From Cruorifilaria tuberocauda (lineage: Eukaryota; Nematoda; Chromadorea; Rhabditida; Onchocercidae), in NCBI GenBank assembly GCA_013365365.1, contig JABVXU010000105.1, forward strand, positions 12,501 through 76,500: a DNA stretch of 64,000 nucleotides, given 5' to 3'. Each line of letters starts with the position of its first letter. Positions within the stretch are counted from its first letter, which is position 1. The notes below the pieces were generated by a model. The model had not been told where the DNA came from. It was given only the letters and a program-made list of their open reading frames with translations, and did not search any database. Made by a program: the position numbers and the translations under genes. Shown piece by piece: positions 1-13,325 of the stretch.

Positions 1-3000
1 GGAATGTCGAGAATGTATTTTGTAGAGGATGACGAGAGAAGCTCTCATAATTTATTCGCTAACTGAAATAAGCTATCAGTAATGAACCGAATCCAATCCA
101 TCTATTAAAGAATTCCAAGCATCAAAGAGAATTTATGGTCATGAATGAATACAATAAAATAAATCGCAAAATACTCTCAGTAGCTAAAAAAATAAAAATC
201 ACTTTGAGACATACTAATAGTATTGAGAGCTATAATCTTCTTCACATTCATTTTCAATAAATTCAATTTTCAATGAAACATAGAAACCGGAAAAAAAAAA
301 AAACCTAACATCAGGAAGAAAAAAAACAAAACATCAAGCTTGAACATAAACATACAAATCTATCAGTACAGAAGTAAAAGTAGCCATAACCTTCGGTAAA
401 TTACTGTTTAGTGTAACTTCTAAGGTATTATTTAAAAGAGCATATTTTAACCCTATATGTAAATAAGCTTAATTCGAGTAAAAAGTTGCTATTCAACAGT
501 ACAGATATACAAATACACGCATACAAAAGGATGAAAGGATATGTGTAAAACAGATGATTGAATATATGATTAGAAGGAATTCGTTTTTTTGCGTTAACAT
601 ATTTCACAGCTGTGGTTTTTGTGGTGCTTTTTTTTTTTTCTTTTTTGCTTCATATTGATCAGAATTACAAAAGTAAACAGTACCTGAGTGTAATAGTGAT
701 CGCAGTGTTTTCACTGAGAGTTTTCATAGTAACATTCTTTCGTAAGAAGGAAGTACAAAAGTTGTCTAGATAACAGAAGTAGAACACTGATAATAGTTAT
801 TTGGATGTTAAACTAAACATTCAAGTGAAAGTCACGTCATGATTACAATAGTTAAAAATTAAATTAAAAAAAATTTTTATACTCAAAAACATTTATAACT
901 TTCCTTGACAATCTTTTACATTTAATAAATTCCATGAAACTTTGAAAAAACAAAAATATTTTCTCATGAAAGCTAAAAAAATACAACTATTTACGCAAAA
1001 TATCTTGTTGAAATTCATCAAAGATTAGAATTGTTGGAAAACTGTTTTTCCAATTTTTGTAACCTAAAGTTACCTAAAAGCAATTATAGGTTACAAAAAT
1101 TAAAGGCACCATAATCTACAGGTGATATTAATTCTTGATAATGAATTGGTGCTTATTCGATGGTGTAAAATCGGATTTTATTACTAAATCATTTGAAATT
1201 AAATTAAAATTGATATTATTCGGAATTATTCCTCATAATATCATCCCTACTAGGTTATTTTATTCTAATCAGCAATCTCTATCATTTCTCATTTGCTATT
1301 TCAAATTTTATTTCAATTGAATTTGAAACTATAAGAAATGAAATTATCACTCAGGGATTTGGGATAAACTCAATCAAACCATTTTGAATGAACAAATTTA
1401 ATCATTATCCGAATTAATCATATCACTCATTTTCAGTTATAAAACTATTAATCATACAGATAATTAAGAAAAACAAATGTGATAAATGATATTAAAAAAC
1501 TTCAATAAATATTTTTTTACAATCTATAATAGTACAATTGACATAAATGATATTTCATGATATAATAGTTTATCATCAAAATAAAACATTATCATTTCTT
1601 TCAAAAGAAATGGAAAGCGAGAAAAAAAAATACTCAACTAACTTTAAATCTTGTTCTACACGTATAAATATATATATATTTATGTTAGGAGAAAGTGAGA
1701 TCGAATTTAAACAAATGCCTAAAATTTATTTCATTTCAAATAATTTACGATGACGAAGCGCAAATGTATAGAACAAACTTTTCCGCCTTATATTACATAC
1801 AAAAAAAAGAACATTCCAATAACTATTCCATTTATTTATATTTTCATACATTTTATCGATATGAAATAAATTATTTGATTTTTATCTCTGTTAACTTGTT
1901 GAAATATATTCGAGACAAAACATTATAAGATAACAAATGGAACAAATACAATTCTACTACAAATGTATAGTTTTGTTTACAAGAAAAAATTCTTGTAAAC
2001 AAAAGTAACTAAAATATTCAATTTCGTTTGTAGAGAATTCAATTATTCGATTTTAGCTATTAAATAAGCAAGAGAAAGAAAGAGAAATAGTTAAGAACTG
2101 TTAAGTGAACTCAAACAATTCATTCAATTCATGCTTTGTGATGTTATGATAAGAAAAATGATTAAGAACTGTTAAGTAAGCTCAAACAATTTAATTCATG
2201 CTTTATTTATGATAAGTATTATGGTGGAAATAAAAGAATGAAAAATTGGTTTTATATATAGATTGAATATACCAAATTAAAGTTACTTAATAAAAAAGAA
2301 AACGTAGAACATATATGAGTATGGAAGAAATATTCTAAATTATTTAAGTAAATCTAAATATGCTAAAATATTATTACTTCAATTTTTTAAGCTGTAAAAT
2401 CAACGATCCTCAAGGTATTCTTTCCTGTAATTTAATGCACTCAATAAAATTGTCAATTTTTAATTTTAACAACTTCAAAATTTGCGATGACCTTTAAATT
2501 CTTATTTTAATCGTGAAATTTGTCCTTCAACACGTGAAATCATCCAGAGAAATGTTTCGGAAGAAATGAGAGAAATTGCATCTCACCAGTTCACTCATTC
2601 ACAACATAGTTATAATTTATACAATTACAAATTAAGAGCTGACCTGAAGCAACTTTATCAATTATCGAAGAGGTATTCCAAAAATTCATGCTTGAAAGAT
2701 TTTTCGCTTCTCTCAAATAAATGATATTAACAATTTAACATGTAGAGGATTTTTTATTTTGCAAAAATAATCTGCTGATTGACATTCTTATGATAATTTT
2801 TCATATCACGCTAAAAATTTCTCGATCTTTAACTATGAGCATTGCAATATATTTTTTGATATTTTTAAACCGGGACTCTTATAATCAATTTATTGCTCTC
2901 AGAATAAACAAACTGGATAAAGAACAATATGAATTTTCAAATTGGCAATTAGGTAAACCTGATGAGCTAAGCATTTTTTCATTTCTTTGCTGCTTCCTAC

Positions 3001-3474
3001 TTAATTGTTTCAGAACTTCATAAAAAACCGGAGAAAATCATTTTTTGAAGCAAAAATTAGAGATAAATTAATTGTTTATTTACTTCCATCCTGTCTGAAA
3101 ATTCAGCCAGCATTCTATCGCAGGTCAATAGTTTATAAACAAACTTGGTAATGGGGATTGCATTACAAACTGTAAAAACGATATCACTAGAGGTTATTTT
3201 TTTTAATATATCGTTTTTTTTCTTTTTAACTGCTCAAATTTCTTTTCTTAACTGCTCAAATTTTATTATGATCTCCTATAGTTCAAATTTTATTATGATT
3301 TTCTATAATGTGATGAAAAGTTCGAATTTCGATTTTTGCGATAGTATTTACCTATAGAACAACACAATAAGGAATACAAATGAAAGTAAGCATGATAATG
3401 ATACTCATCATCTTTTATCATAATTTCTTCAGTCTTCTACATCATGAAAATATCTGTAATACGGAGAATTTCGA
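1..3474. other. Non-coding AT-rich flank with short repeats
   Basis: No convincing gene. The open frames here are short, AT-driven and lack family motifs. The stretch holds two perfect inverted repeats (1052-1066 with 1087-1101, and 1971-1985 with 1990-2004), a degenerate direct duplication of about 70 bases (2089-2153 and 2160-2215), and short tandem repeats near 3220-3300. A possible C-type-lectin-like relic at 2886-2966 is discussed in the findings. Confidence 0.6.
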
Positions 3475-4205
3475 TCAAGTTTGGTTGAAACAGTTATTTT
3501 CAGAACTTTTCAATAAATTCTCTTCATCCATTGCTTTTCGATCATAACCTTCAATCTTTGTCAAATCCAGCTCATTGGATTCTTCCAAAGGTATATTTCC
3601 AAGTGGTACAACAAAATAATCTTCGACAACTTTGGCGGCATTTCCGAAAACATCAGCTCTGTTCATAGGATTATCCGGAATATCTTCTCGCAATGGACAC
3701 GGTACATCTTCAAGCAAAGTTTCGAGAGGTTTAATACCCTAGAAATGATTTTCTTTCAAATATATTGCAGCAAAATCAGCAAAATGCAGCAAAATCACAA
3801 TTATATTTCAAAAACAAACACTGACCAATTCCGAAATAATTCACTTCTCCTTTAAATAAGATTTGAACAGAGATTTTACAGAAATCACTTACTTGAAAAT
3901 TATATAATAAATAAACCATATCAAAAGTTATATAATAAAATAAAAATATCCAGATTATTTATATTTTAATGCAATATGGAGTAATTCCAAACAGTAATTT
4001 TAGAGATTTTGATTAAGCATAACTTAACAATTTTAAGAAAAATTACCGTTGTGTCAATCAACTTTAATTGATTAGCAAATCGTACCGCTTCTTTCAAATT
4101 CAAAACTGCCTGCTCATCACTAAATCGTATCAAAGAAAGTCTTTCCAAATGATTGATGAGAGCTTTATCGAACACTGGAGGTTCCTCCACTTTACTTTGG
4201 TCGAT
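3475..4205 (-). CDS. gatC: Glutamyl-tRNA(Gln) amidotransferase subunit C, mitochondrial (5' end missing)
   Basis: GatC is the small subunit of the GatCAB transamidase, which converts mischarged Glu-tRNA(Gln) to Gln-tRNA(Gln) in mitochondria. Two exons are visible: 4205-4047 (acceptor TCATAG, donor ACG|GTAATT) and 3738-3475 (stop TGA), joined in phase 0, giving about 140 residues against roughly 136 in the human protein. The first exon has the family helix LINHLERLSLIRFSDEQAV. The second has GIKPLETLLEDV and the C-terminal signature AAKVVEDYFVVPLGNIPL, typical of GatC. There is no in-frame ATG before the conserved helix, so a short upstream exon carrying the start and targeting peptide is missing from this model; I could not place it in 4210-4640. 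It lies about 440 bases downstream of kinesin-5 on the same strand, so a shared operon is possible but not shown. Confidence 0.88.
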
Positions 4206-4644
4206 CTATGAAAAGAACGTTTGTATATAAATAATAAACTCTCAGAATCATCATTATCATTAAAAAATTGCTTTAATGTATAAAAATGTTATAATGAAGT
4301 ACATTTCATGATTTTTCAGTAAGAATTTACTGAAAATTGAATTCATAACTATTTAAACCTTATGTGAATAATACAAACTCAAACTTTTTCACGACTAAAT
4401 GCAACGATCATAATTCTAGGTTTACTATACTACGAAATTACATTCTAATTCATTTGAACATCAGAAATCAGAATTAGCCATAGAAGTCTACAACTTAATT
4501 AAACCGAATGAAACTACGATCATTTAATGTTTGCCTCTCCAAATTAAATATATGAATAAACATATTTCCTAGATTAAATTAAATTTTTCATAATATAAAG
4601 GTGATATGCAATATTACCTAAGATTGAGAGTTATAAAATTCGAT

Positions 4645-7600
4645 TCAAAATTTAACCGGTGAAGGAGTCGGCTTCCTAGGTATATAAATTTCATCATCCG
4701 TGTCTGATGAGCTCGTTGCAGTTGAATCACGTCTTAAGGTTCGTTTTGATTTGTACCGCTTACCAAATATCACACTTCTAAGCCGCTGTTGTAACATCAA
4801 TTGAAAGCTAATCATCGAAGAATCCGTTCGTCCAATTTCATCTCAACTAGGCATACTCATATCAACCCTGCAAATTTTATAAAATTGCATGCACTGAATA
4901 AAATCGTGCAATCCAAATGAAAAAAGTGAAACGTTACCTTGGTTCAAGCGCCATGAATTAATGTATTTAAGCCAATAGGCTATTCAGAGTTTCCAAAGCA
5001 CATAATAAATTTTGAAAGTGCAATTTTGAATTACTTGCATCCTTCCACAATGATTTTTAATGCAAATGGATTACTACTTTTACTATAGATATTTCTATTT
5101 TCTGCTTATACTGTGAATTATGCAACCACATATGTCAAGTACGCGATTATCAGCAGAAAGGAAAAAAAGTTCAATTTTATGGATCGAAGACATAAAGTGA
5201 GGTCCTTTCAGTCCAAATACTTTGTGATATACTTAACTTCCCCGAAAGATCAATTCATCTGCTCAGGATGCTTTACTGATAGCGAAAGAATATGTTCAAC
5301 AGCCACACATATATCAAATCAAAAAGAGAAAGACAATTGTTGGCAAGAAGAGAGACCACTTCCAATTAAAACGATTTTCATCATGCGTGTAGGATGCTCC
5401 CAGTGCTTTTCAAGATTTCTAAAAATTAAATTTAAAACTGAAAATATTCCCGCTACAATTGCGTAGAAATATACGTTAATGCAGCAAAAATCATAGTATA
5501 CCTTGAAATGAACAAAAAAAAAGAAATTAAAGCATAAAAATCCACTTTCGATATATTCAGACTGAGATTATCATTTGTAATACAAGCCGGTTTAAAAATA
5601 TTAGAAAAAAAATATAATGGCTGTGAGACAAACTGTTAAAAGTAATACAACAACAGTATCGGCAAGGCGCCTAAACACACATTTATGTACATAAGTTACC
5701 GAAAACGAGACACTTTTAGGAAACTTAGTAGAATATATTCAAAAGTAACATTTTTTAGGTTTCTATTTATTCAGTTTTTATCTATCAGTTAGAGATCTTC
5801 GTCTATTAATTTTAGCCAAACAATTCGTCGGATACAAGGAATAGTGGAAAATCTTAACATCTACAAAGTGATAAAGTCAGATAATGTGAGATTAAAATGC
5901 AATTCGCTTCAAGATGGGAATTGGCATGAATTGTTAATTAGATCATGAATTTCGATTCTGAAAGGCGCGCCGTCTTTTCGTGATATTTATTATTGAATCA
6001 TCTTGCTTTTTAACTGCTGCATCATCACATTCCTTATCATTCTAAAAAGACGCACTGTATTCTAGAATTGCAAATTTAGAAAAGATCTTTATATTTTACT
6101 TTTAAAAGCATTTAGATGAAAAATGAAAGGACGTTATATAATCCAATGTATTTTCCATTTTAATGACTGTTTCGTAACAATCACTTGCGAAGCTAATTCG
6201 TTTTCCAGAAACTTACTTCTATTTCTAATTTCGAACTTGTCAGCTTTTTATCATCCAAAGCAAATATAAAATTAAAATCTTCCTAAAGCAGAGGAAAACT
6301 TACTTCAGGTGTTTCGACGATCTCATCCAGATCGCACTGTAGCGTCTGTTTGAGAGCTCTTGGTGACAGCACGTTAAACGGCGTTTCCAGAATCGAATCA
6401 CGCGGCTACAAGTAATGAAAATCAAATTCAATAAAGACAAATATTAAACTCAAGGAAAATTTGATAATAATTTTGATCGCATGGTACAAATAACCATTCT
6501 CAGCGGAAAAAGATTAATTGTATCTAGCATCAGATTTATTGCTCACCAGATATTGACTCAGCCTTCGTGGCACTTCACTTTCCTTGGATTTGTTAATCAG
6601 TGCACTTGCGTCTGGTATTTCAACTGGTTCTGGAAGTGCTACTTGTTCTTTACGAACGGGAGTTTCGCCTTAAATTATAACTTTTGTTTTCTAAAGAATT
6701 AATATAAAATTAATTACGTAACAAGCACCAACTTTAGGAAGTGTTTCAGTCACTAACATATAAGATTTTGCGTGTATCAAAATTTTACAGAGAAAGATCT
6801 GATGTCACTTATTACACGATAATGATAGTACAACAGCAATACGAAATCAAACTCTTTTCCTTAAAATTTAACCTACAAAATAATGAAATTAAGCTGAAAA
6901 ATGACCCACCAGTGCTTGATGGACGAATAATATCTTTTCCCATATATTGTTCTATTCGAGAATGCGCTTCATTTACTTCCTGAAGCAATGATGACGATGC
7001 CAGCCCACTCAGCTCCATCTAAATTTCGAAAAATAAAGATGTTAATGAAATTATAAAAAACGAAATTAATAAATGAAAAAGACATTTTTGTATCTGAAAT
7101 AAATTAAAACTAAGAATTGAAGAATTTAATTTCCTGGCGCATGGCAACATCTGCATTCGAGCTTGCTATTTCGTTTATCTCTTTAAATACGACATCACTT
7201 TGCTCTTGCAAATCTCTACATATTGCTTCCATTGATTTACGTTTCTGCAATAGTCTAATATAAACTTATTCCGAAAAATTTTTGAATATATAATCATAAA
7301 ACGGTAAAAAACACTAAATGATGTAGCAAAAATCTGTTATTTTAACTTACGTCATTGACATAATCTCTTTGCAGAGTGATTTTTTTAGAAAAATCATCTT
7401 TAAATGATTTCCAAGCAATCATATCGAGATATGTTTCGTCGACAGTATCTTTCACATATTTACGCTGCATTTCAAAAGCGATCTGTTGTTCAGCTCTCAA
7501 GGATTTCGATTTCTCGCTCACTTGTTGCGTTTTTTTTCTCGTCGTTTCAATATATGTCTCTAATATGTCAGTGACCTACATAAAGCATTAAACTTAAACA

Positions 7601-10600
7601 AAATATAAGTGAAATTTAGTAAAAATGAAAAATTACGAATAAATGATAACATATTCCTCATAACCATAAGAATTAAATTTAAAATTTTCGTTTTTAAGAG
7701 AAGACTACAGGAGAGCTCGAAATAAATCATAAAATGATATCATACAATAAAAAAGGATGTTACTTTCAAACCTAGATTTATAAATCCCAACAAAAATTTT
7801 CCTGTCTATTTTCTTAACGGTCAAATAAAACATGCTGATCTATATATCTGCAGCTTACCATCATCTTCATTTTTTCGGCCTCTGATACAGCGAAAGTGTT
7901 ATAGTTAGTAGAAACTTCATAACAATTTTTCCCCAACAATTCATACTTTTCTAGCTGGAATCATTATAAACATTTTTACAACTGTAAAAGAACTGTTTTC
8001 TTCGGTTTTCAATGTATAGAACAGCATGCTAAAATTTGTTGCGTTTCAATATATCGTTCAAATCATGCAAGCACGAATAAACTCTCTATCCTTCACATCT
8101 ACAACTGATCACTTTACACTGTTGTCATCATCTAGCTTCCAAAGAACGCTAAAATTACAGAATGTTTCCAGTGGAAGCTCTATAGTACGTTTAAGAAAAT
8201 ATAGCTTACGTGCTCCATTACGGAATCAATAAATCTGTTATAATGCTCATATGATTCTTCGTGATGTTTCTGAGCACCGTCAATGAATATACAGACTTCC
8301 TTCAAAAAACTGAGAAGTGAGCTATCGGTGCCATCCTGAATAAAACATCTGCATGTGCCTTTTAGAAATTTAGTAAGTAGAAAAAAGATGAATTAGAAAG
8401 TAAAAAAGAATATCCTGAAAATACACGCAGATCATTCCTTCTTATCACATTTTGCAATACAAATACAAAGATTTCTCTAAAGTATGTTTTTGAATTTTTC
8501 ATGATTTAAACTTGAAATTAAATGTTAAAAATTACCTCACAACCAGTAAAGAAAGCTACCAATTGCGAACGAAGTAATTCTATACAGTTCCGGAATGCCA
8601 GTGTACCTTTCTCCACATTCGATTTTGTTCGTTCTAAATTTATTTTCTCTATTTGAATTTTTTATTATATAACTATTCATATTTGAACATAAATGTGTGA
8701 TGTTGAGAAACGTGTGCATGAAAAGTAATATTGGTGTTGTAATATCAGTGTTGGTATCGCAGACAAAAGTTGCATAAAATTGTTTCCTGAAGAATAAAAA
8801 ATAAGTCAGGAGAAATCAAAAATAACCATGCGTTTTATGACTGGTACTATTGCACAAGGCAATAATTATTAGTAAAATTATTATTTGGAAGTTTATACAA
8901 TAAATTACCTCTACCTATGCAGAGGCGTAAAATTTTTGCCAAAATAATTCATTTCAACTGAAGCTTGACTCTCTATTTCATTCTTTGTAAATTAATATTT
9001 GGTATCAACGGTGATATTTCATTCTTAACTTAATTTCAAAGGTAACAAATAAGAGGAAAATTTTTTACCACAACAATCGGTTATTTTCTTCATTTCCGAT
9101 TGCAGCATATCATTCCATATTCCAACACTTTTTTTCAACTTATCAGCACTTTGTGCGCTGTCGCTTGTACATTGAACATATAGTTTTTCATTTTTATTTG
9201 TTGCATTGCGGAAAACATCAATTTTGTCAAGTGCTCTATTCAACTCCGAATTTAAATATGAGCAGTTTTTACGGAGCTACAATGTAATAAAATTTAATGC
9301 TTAAAACTGATAGAAATTAAAAAAAGAAAAACCCGAAATTAGAATACAAACAAAAATCCAGTTCATAAATTTGCAACTCTTAATTTTTCTGAAATATTAA
9401 TACTAGCCTGTCTATTCTCTGTTTGGCTTCGATTCGCTGATTCCTGTAACTGCTTCAGAACGGATCGATGATTCTCCAAATTCGATTTGCACTCCGCTAA
9501 CTCCTTCAAATTTGATTAACTACTTGTAAATCTGACCCAACAAAAATGCTGAAGCTAATAAGGAAATGTCTGATTAAAAAAATTTTTTTTTGTCTGATTA
9601 AACAATCAGTACGGAAAAAACCATTGAAAAAAATCCGATTATAATAGTTTCAAATAAAATAATCATTTCTGTAGTCTTTTTTCCACGCTATGCTATGAAA
9701 TTATGTCACAATTCCTATATAAATGATAGAATTTCAACTGTTAATTTCTATAAACTGATACCAAAAGTACTGCATAAACATTACTCACCAGGCTTAATTG
9801 AGCGTTTTGATTGCAGCGTTCTTTATATTTCTGCTCCATATGTCTATAACGGTCGTAAAGACGTCCATAGTGCTGGCCCATATATTCCGCATCTTGCATT
9901 AGCTATAAAAATCAGAAATAAATAACTGAAGTATTTCAATATATTGCGTTAAACTGCAATATATTTTTTTCGAATACTTTTTATCATAGAACTCTGAAGC
10001 ATAAAGTGCAATATGCGATACATGCCAGACTTACGCTCGAGAAAAGTGCAAATTATGCTGTCACAACGGAAAAAAATGCCTCTAAGATAAAATTCGAAAA
10101 ATCAATTAGATATAAAAGCTTGCCAATTGGATCCGTTCAAGAACTGATTGCAGTTCATCAGTGAGGGTTTCAATCTGATGGCTCTGCTGCGCAAGTTGTG
10201 TACTCATATTCCTACAAATTTCATTTTGAAAGTTTATAAATAGACATTGTTTATCGAACAAAAATTCATTCAAATAGACTGAAATACAGTAAATTCCAAA
10301 TCAAATATTAAAAATGTTTGGTAAAAATGCGTCTAATTCTAAAGCACGTGAATGAAACTCACTCATAATTTTGACGATCAACAAAGAAACCCGTCTTGTC
10401 GCGTGCCGCTTGCAAATCGCGCATCAGGCGGTTCATTTCGTCATTATAGGCCTAAGAAAGATGTAATATGAGAATATGTGCTATTACTGAAAATGTAAAA
10501 TTGCTTAATTGGAAGTTTGCGTTCCTACAATTATTGTCCAGTTTTCTTATTGCACTCACTAAATTCAGTTCGTTTTCAGTGACATGATTATACCTTAAGC

Positions 10601-13325
10601 AAAGCTCGGTGCGTTAATTTTTGATTTATTTCAGGCTGATTTTTAATATTCTTTGCAGTCGAAGCATATTCCAATGTGCTAATCGATTCCTAAAAAATTA
10701 AAAAAAAAAGAGGAGGAATAAAAATTAAAAAAATAGAAATTTGAATCTGATTTCTATAATTTTAAAATTTTAGATATTTAGAGAATTTCTTTATATCGTT
10801 AAATCCACGGAATCGCAATGAAAATCTATTACTTCTAATTCTATCAAAATATTAAAATGCACAGCTGAAGGAGACAGCTTACCTCAATGTTGGTAGAAGC
10901 AGGTGACAATGTTGCTACAATAGTAGTAATAGTCTTGCCACCCAATGAATCTTGTAAAATCCTCGTAAGTTTGCTTTCCCTAAAACGTGATTATTAAATT
11001 TACAGGATTAAATTTTTTTGAAGACATTTATTTTACAACATTCAATTCCTCATTAATTTATACACTACGTAACAAAAGTCAGCACATATTTTGACCTTGT
11101 ATAATTAGGAGATTGCAGCTGACAGAGTAATGTATTCAATAAATAATTTATACAGTTGTTCCTTTTCAATTTATTACTCATAAAATAATACGGAATGGCG
11201 AAGTATAGAAAGTTTTAATCCACACGTAAAAGAATTTTTCACAAAGAATCTAGCACATCATAAATATAAAAGCGACCTGGACGATTACCTGTATGGGACA
11301 TGGCCAGCTCCAGAAGTTAAAGCCATAATAACTCGACCCAGTGTTAGCAACGACTGATTGATGCTTCCTATACCAATGCAGGATTTTAAAATTAGTTCAA
11401 GCAACCGAGGAAGAAAAAATTTTGAAAAAAAAAAGTTAATTATATATATATATATGTAAAACAACCTGCTTCTCGCGCCCTTTTATCGATGGAACCTGAG
11501 CGACCAATATTTTCCGAACCAGCCAAATCAATTAAACTTAACTTCCCTTGTTTGATAACTTCTTCCCCACTTACAGTATTTTCTCGAATTACAACTGTTA
11601 TGGTAAAAACGGTGTGAGAACGGCTAAAAACCAAAAATTAAGTCGAAAAATTTCTTTTACAAATTAAAAATGATTGAAAAAAAATTTCATCATAACCTTG
11701 AATTCAAATTCATTTGAGTAGCGGCAGTTCGTCGTTTTTCTGCACCCCTCTTTAGTAATTCACCAACTTCAAGACGGTCAGATACTGGAACTTCTTCCAA
11801 GCCACTAACTATTACCGAGCCCTAAACTTATCTAGAATGTATTAATCCCCGTAATTTTTATAAAGGTTCAACAGTTAATATTGGAAAGGTACAAAATCTG
11901 TTACCTTTCGCACAGAATCTTCGAAGAGACGCAATCTTGCATGACCCAAATCAGCATTCCCAAGCAAATCATACAATTCTTCATTGTATAACTCAACGTA
12001 TGATACACGAACTGAGAACTCCTCCGCATCCTTCAAATTTTTAGAATATGCTTATTTATTTAGTTGGATACTAAATATACTTCAAATGCAAAATAAACAT
12101 CACAGTGCAAAAAAATGCGCCAGTAGGTTTGCATTCTGAATTATATCAATTTACGAACTTTAATTCCGAACTCTAATTCAACTCATGGATAATAGAGCTA
12201 TTACTCATACATTTCAATCAAAATTTTATTTAAAAGTGGTAAATTCTCCAGTACCGAACAGTACCTGCTTTTCCAACTCAGTAAAAATGTGTTGCAAAGC
12301 TCGTGGTACTATGCCAATCGAAGAGTCTTCGTTCCATGAATGATTATACGTTGGATTGATTTGCTCACCTTCCATTGTGAATGTCTTGCCTGTACTTGTT
12401 TGTCCATAACTGAAGCCAATTTTTATTGAAACCTACTAATAAGAACAGATGTGATAGAATAAAACAGATGAAAAGTTATAGAAACAAGGATGATGAAACG
12501 GCCTGACATTCAGATTCAAATAGATACATACGCAAATAAAGTACAGTTGTAACCAGCAAGAACATTCTTAACCAGTGGTTCGACCAAGTCGAAGTATATG
12601 TCAAGTTGTTTTGCCTGCGATCCATACACCTAAATTAGGATATGTTTAGTCTACAACAAGGCACTAAATAAAAAATCATACGAATTAAATCTTCAAATGT
12701 GATATAAAAAGAAGGAAACTAAATTAACCATATTTCACTAATCCAATAATCAAAATGCTAAGCAACTCATCAAATCATGATTTTATGTTACAATAATTAG
12801 AACTTCAATAATTTAGTTCTGCAAAACAAAGAGATATATCTCTATGCTCAAAAGTCTTATTTCTTTTATTTCTTCTGGGAAATCCAAAAAATGAAACTGA
12901 TTAAATTCTTTTACAGTCAAAATTCGATTCAAATGACAACAGCCCGAGTGGTATCTTGCGGTTCATAGACCTAACAAAGTTCAAGAGCGGCAGATTTAAA
13001 ATGGAATCCGAACCTTATCAAATGGTCCAAATTCCTTATTAATTCCCCGATCAATCACAGTCACTGTACGTTTACGAGCATTTGCCATTAGTGAACAACG
13101 AGCCCTCTCGGCAACTTCGTTATCATTCATTGGTCTGAACTTTATACATCTTACTTTGTAATTGATTTAACTTTAAAAAACTTCACATTTCGTATACCTT
13201 TCCAACTCTTACTTTGATTCTTCATGACTAATTATATTAGTCTGCCAAAAACAATCTGTTTACCTTATCCGGACAGCAACGCGTACGTTTTTACCAGTTT
13301 TAGGATTTTTATCTGTATTCGACAT
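4645..13325 (-). CDS. bmk-1: Kinesin-5 motor protein (Eg5/BimC/BMK-1 family)
   Basis: Plus-end-directed mitotic kinesin, a homotetramer that cross-links and slides spindle microtubules. Twenty-four exons join in consistent phase to about 948 residues, the usual kinesin-5 length. Exon starts, 5' to 3': 13325, 13134, 12629, 12409, 12030, 11821, 11623, 11367, 10979, 10689, 10451, 10211, 9902, 9503, 9276, 8648, 8335, 7954, 7575, 7244, 7018, 6668, 6405, 4785; stop at 4645-4647. The N-terminal motor (residues about 15-365) has the P-loop GQTSTGKT (96-103), switch I NLNSSRSH (ending at 229) and switch II DLAGSEN (258-264), then [20 protein letters not shown] long coiled-coil stalk follows, then a basic Ser/Pro-rich tail ending PTPSPVKF. 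The P-loop has Ser in place of the usual third Gly. Three introns lack a GT donor (see findings). The acceptor AATTTCAG lies 5 bases before the ATG. The exon 16 acceptor and the last exon, after a 1.5 kb intron, are the least certain parts. Confidence 0.93.

Noticed and set aside
5113..5466. A 117-codon plus-strand open frame
   Set aside because: It is the longest unexplained frame in the left third, but it lies inside the last kinesin-5 intron on the opposite strand, has no family motif or membrane/signal features, and no exon partner was found.
9580..9610. Short direct repeat TGTCTGATTAAA in a kinesin intron
   Set aside because: Too short and AT-rich to be distinguished from chance.
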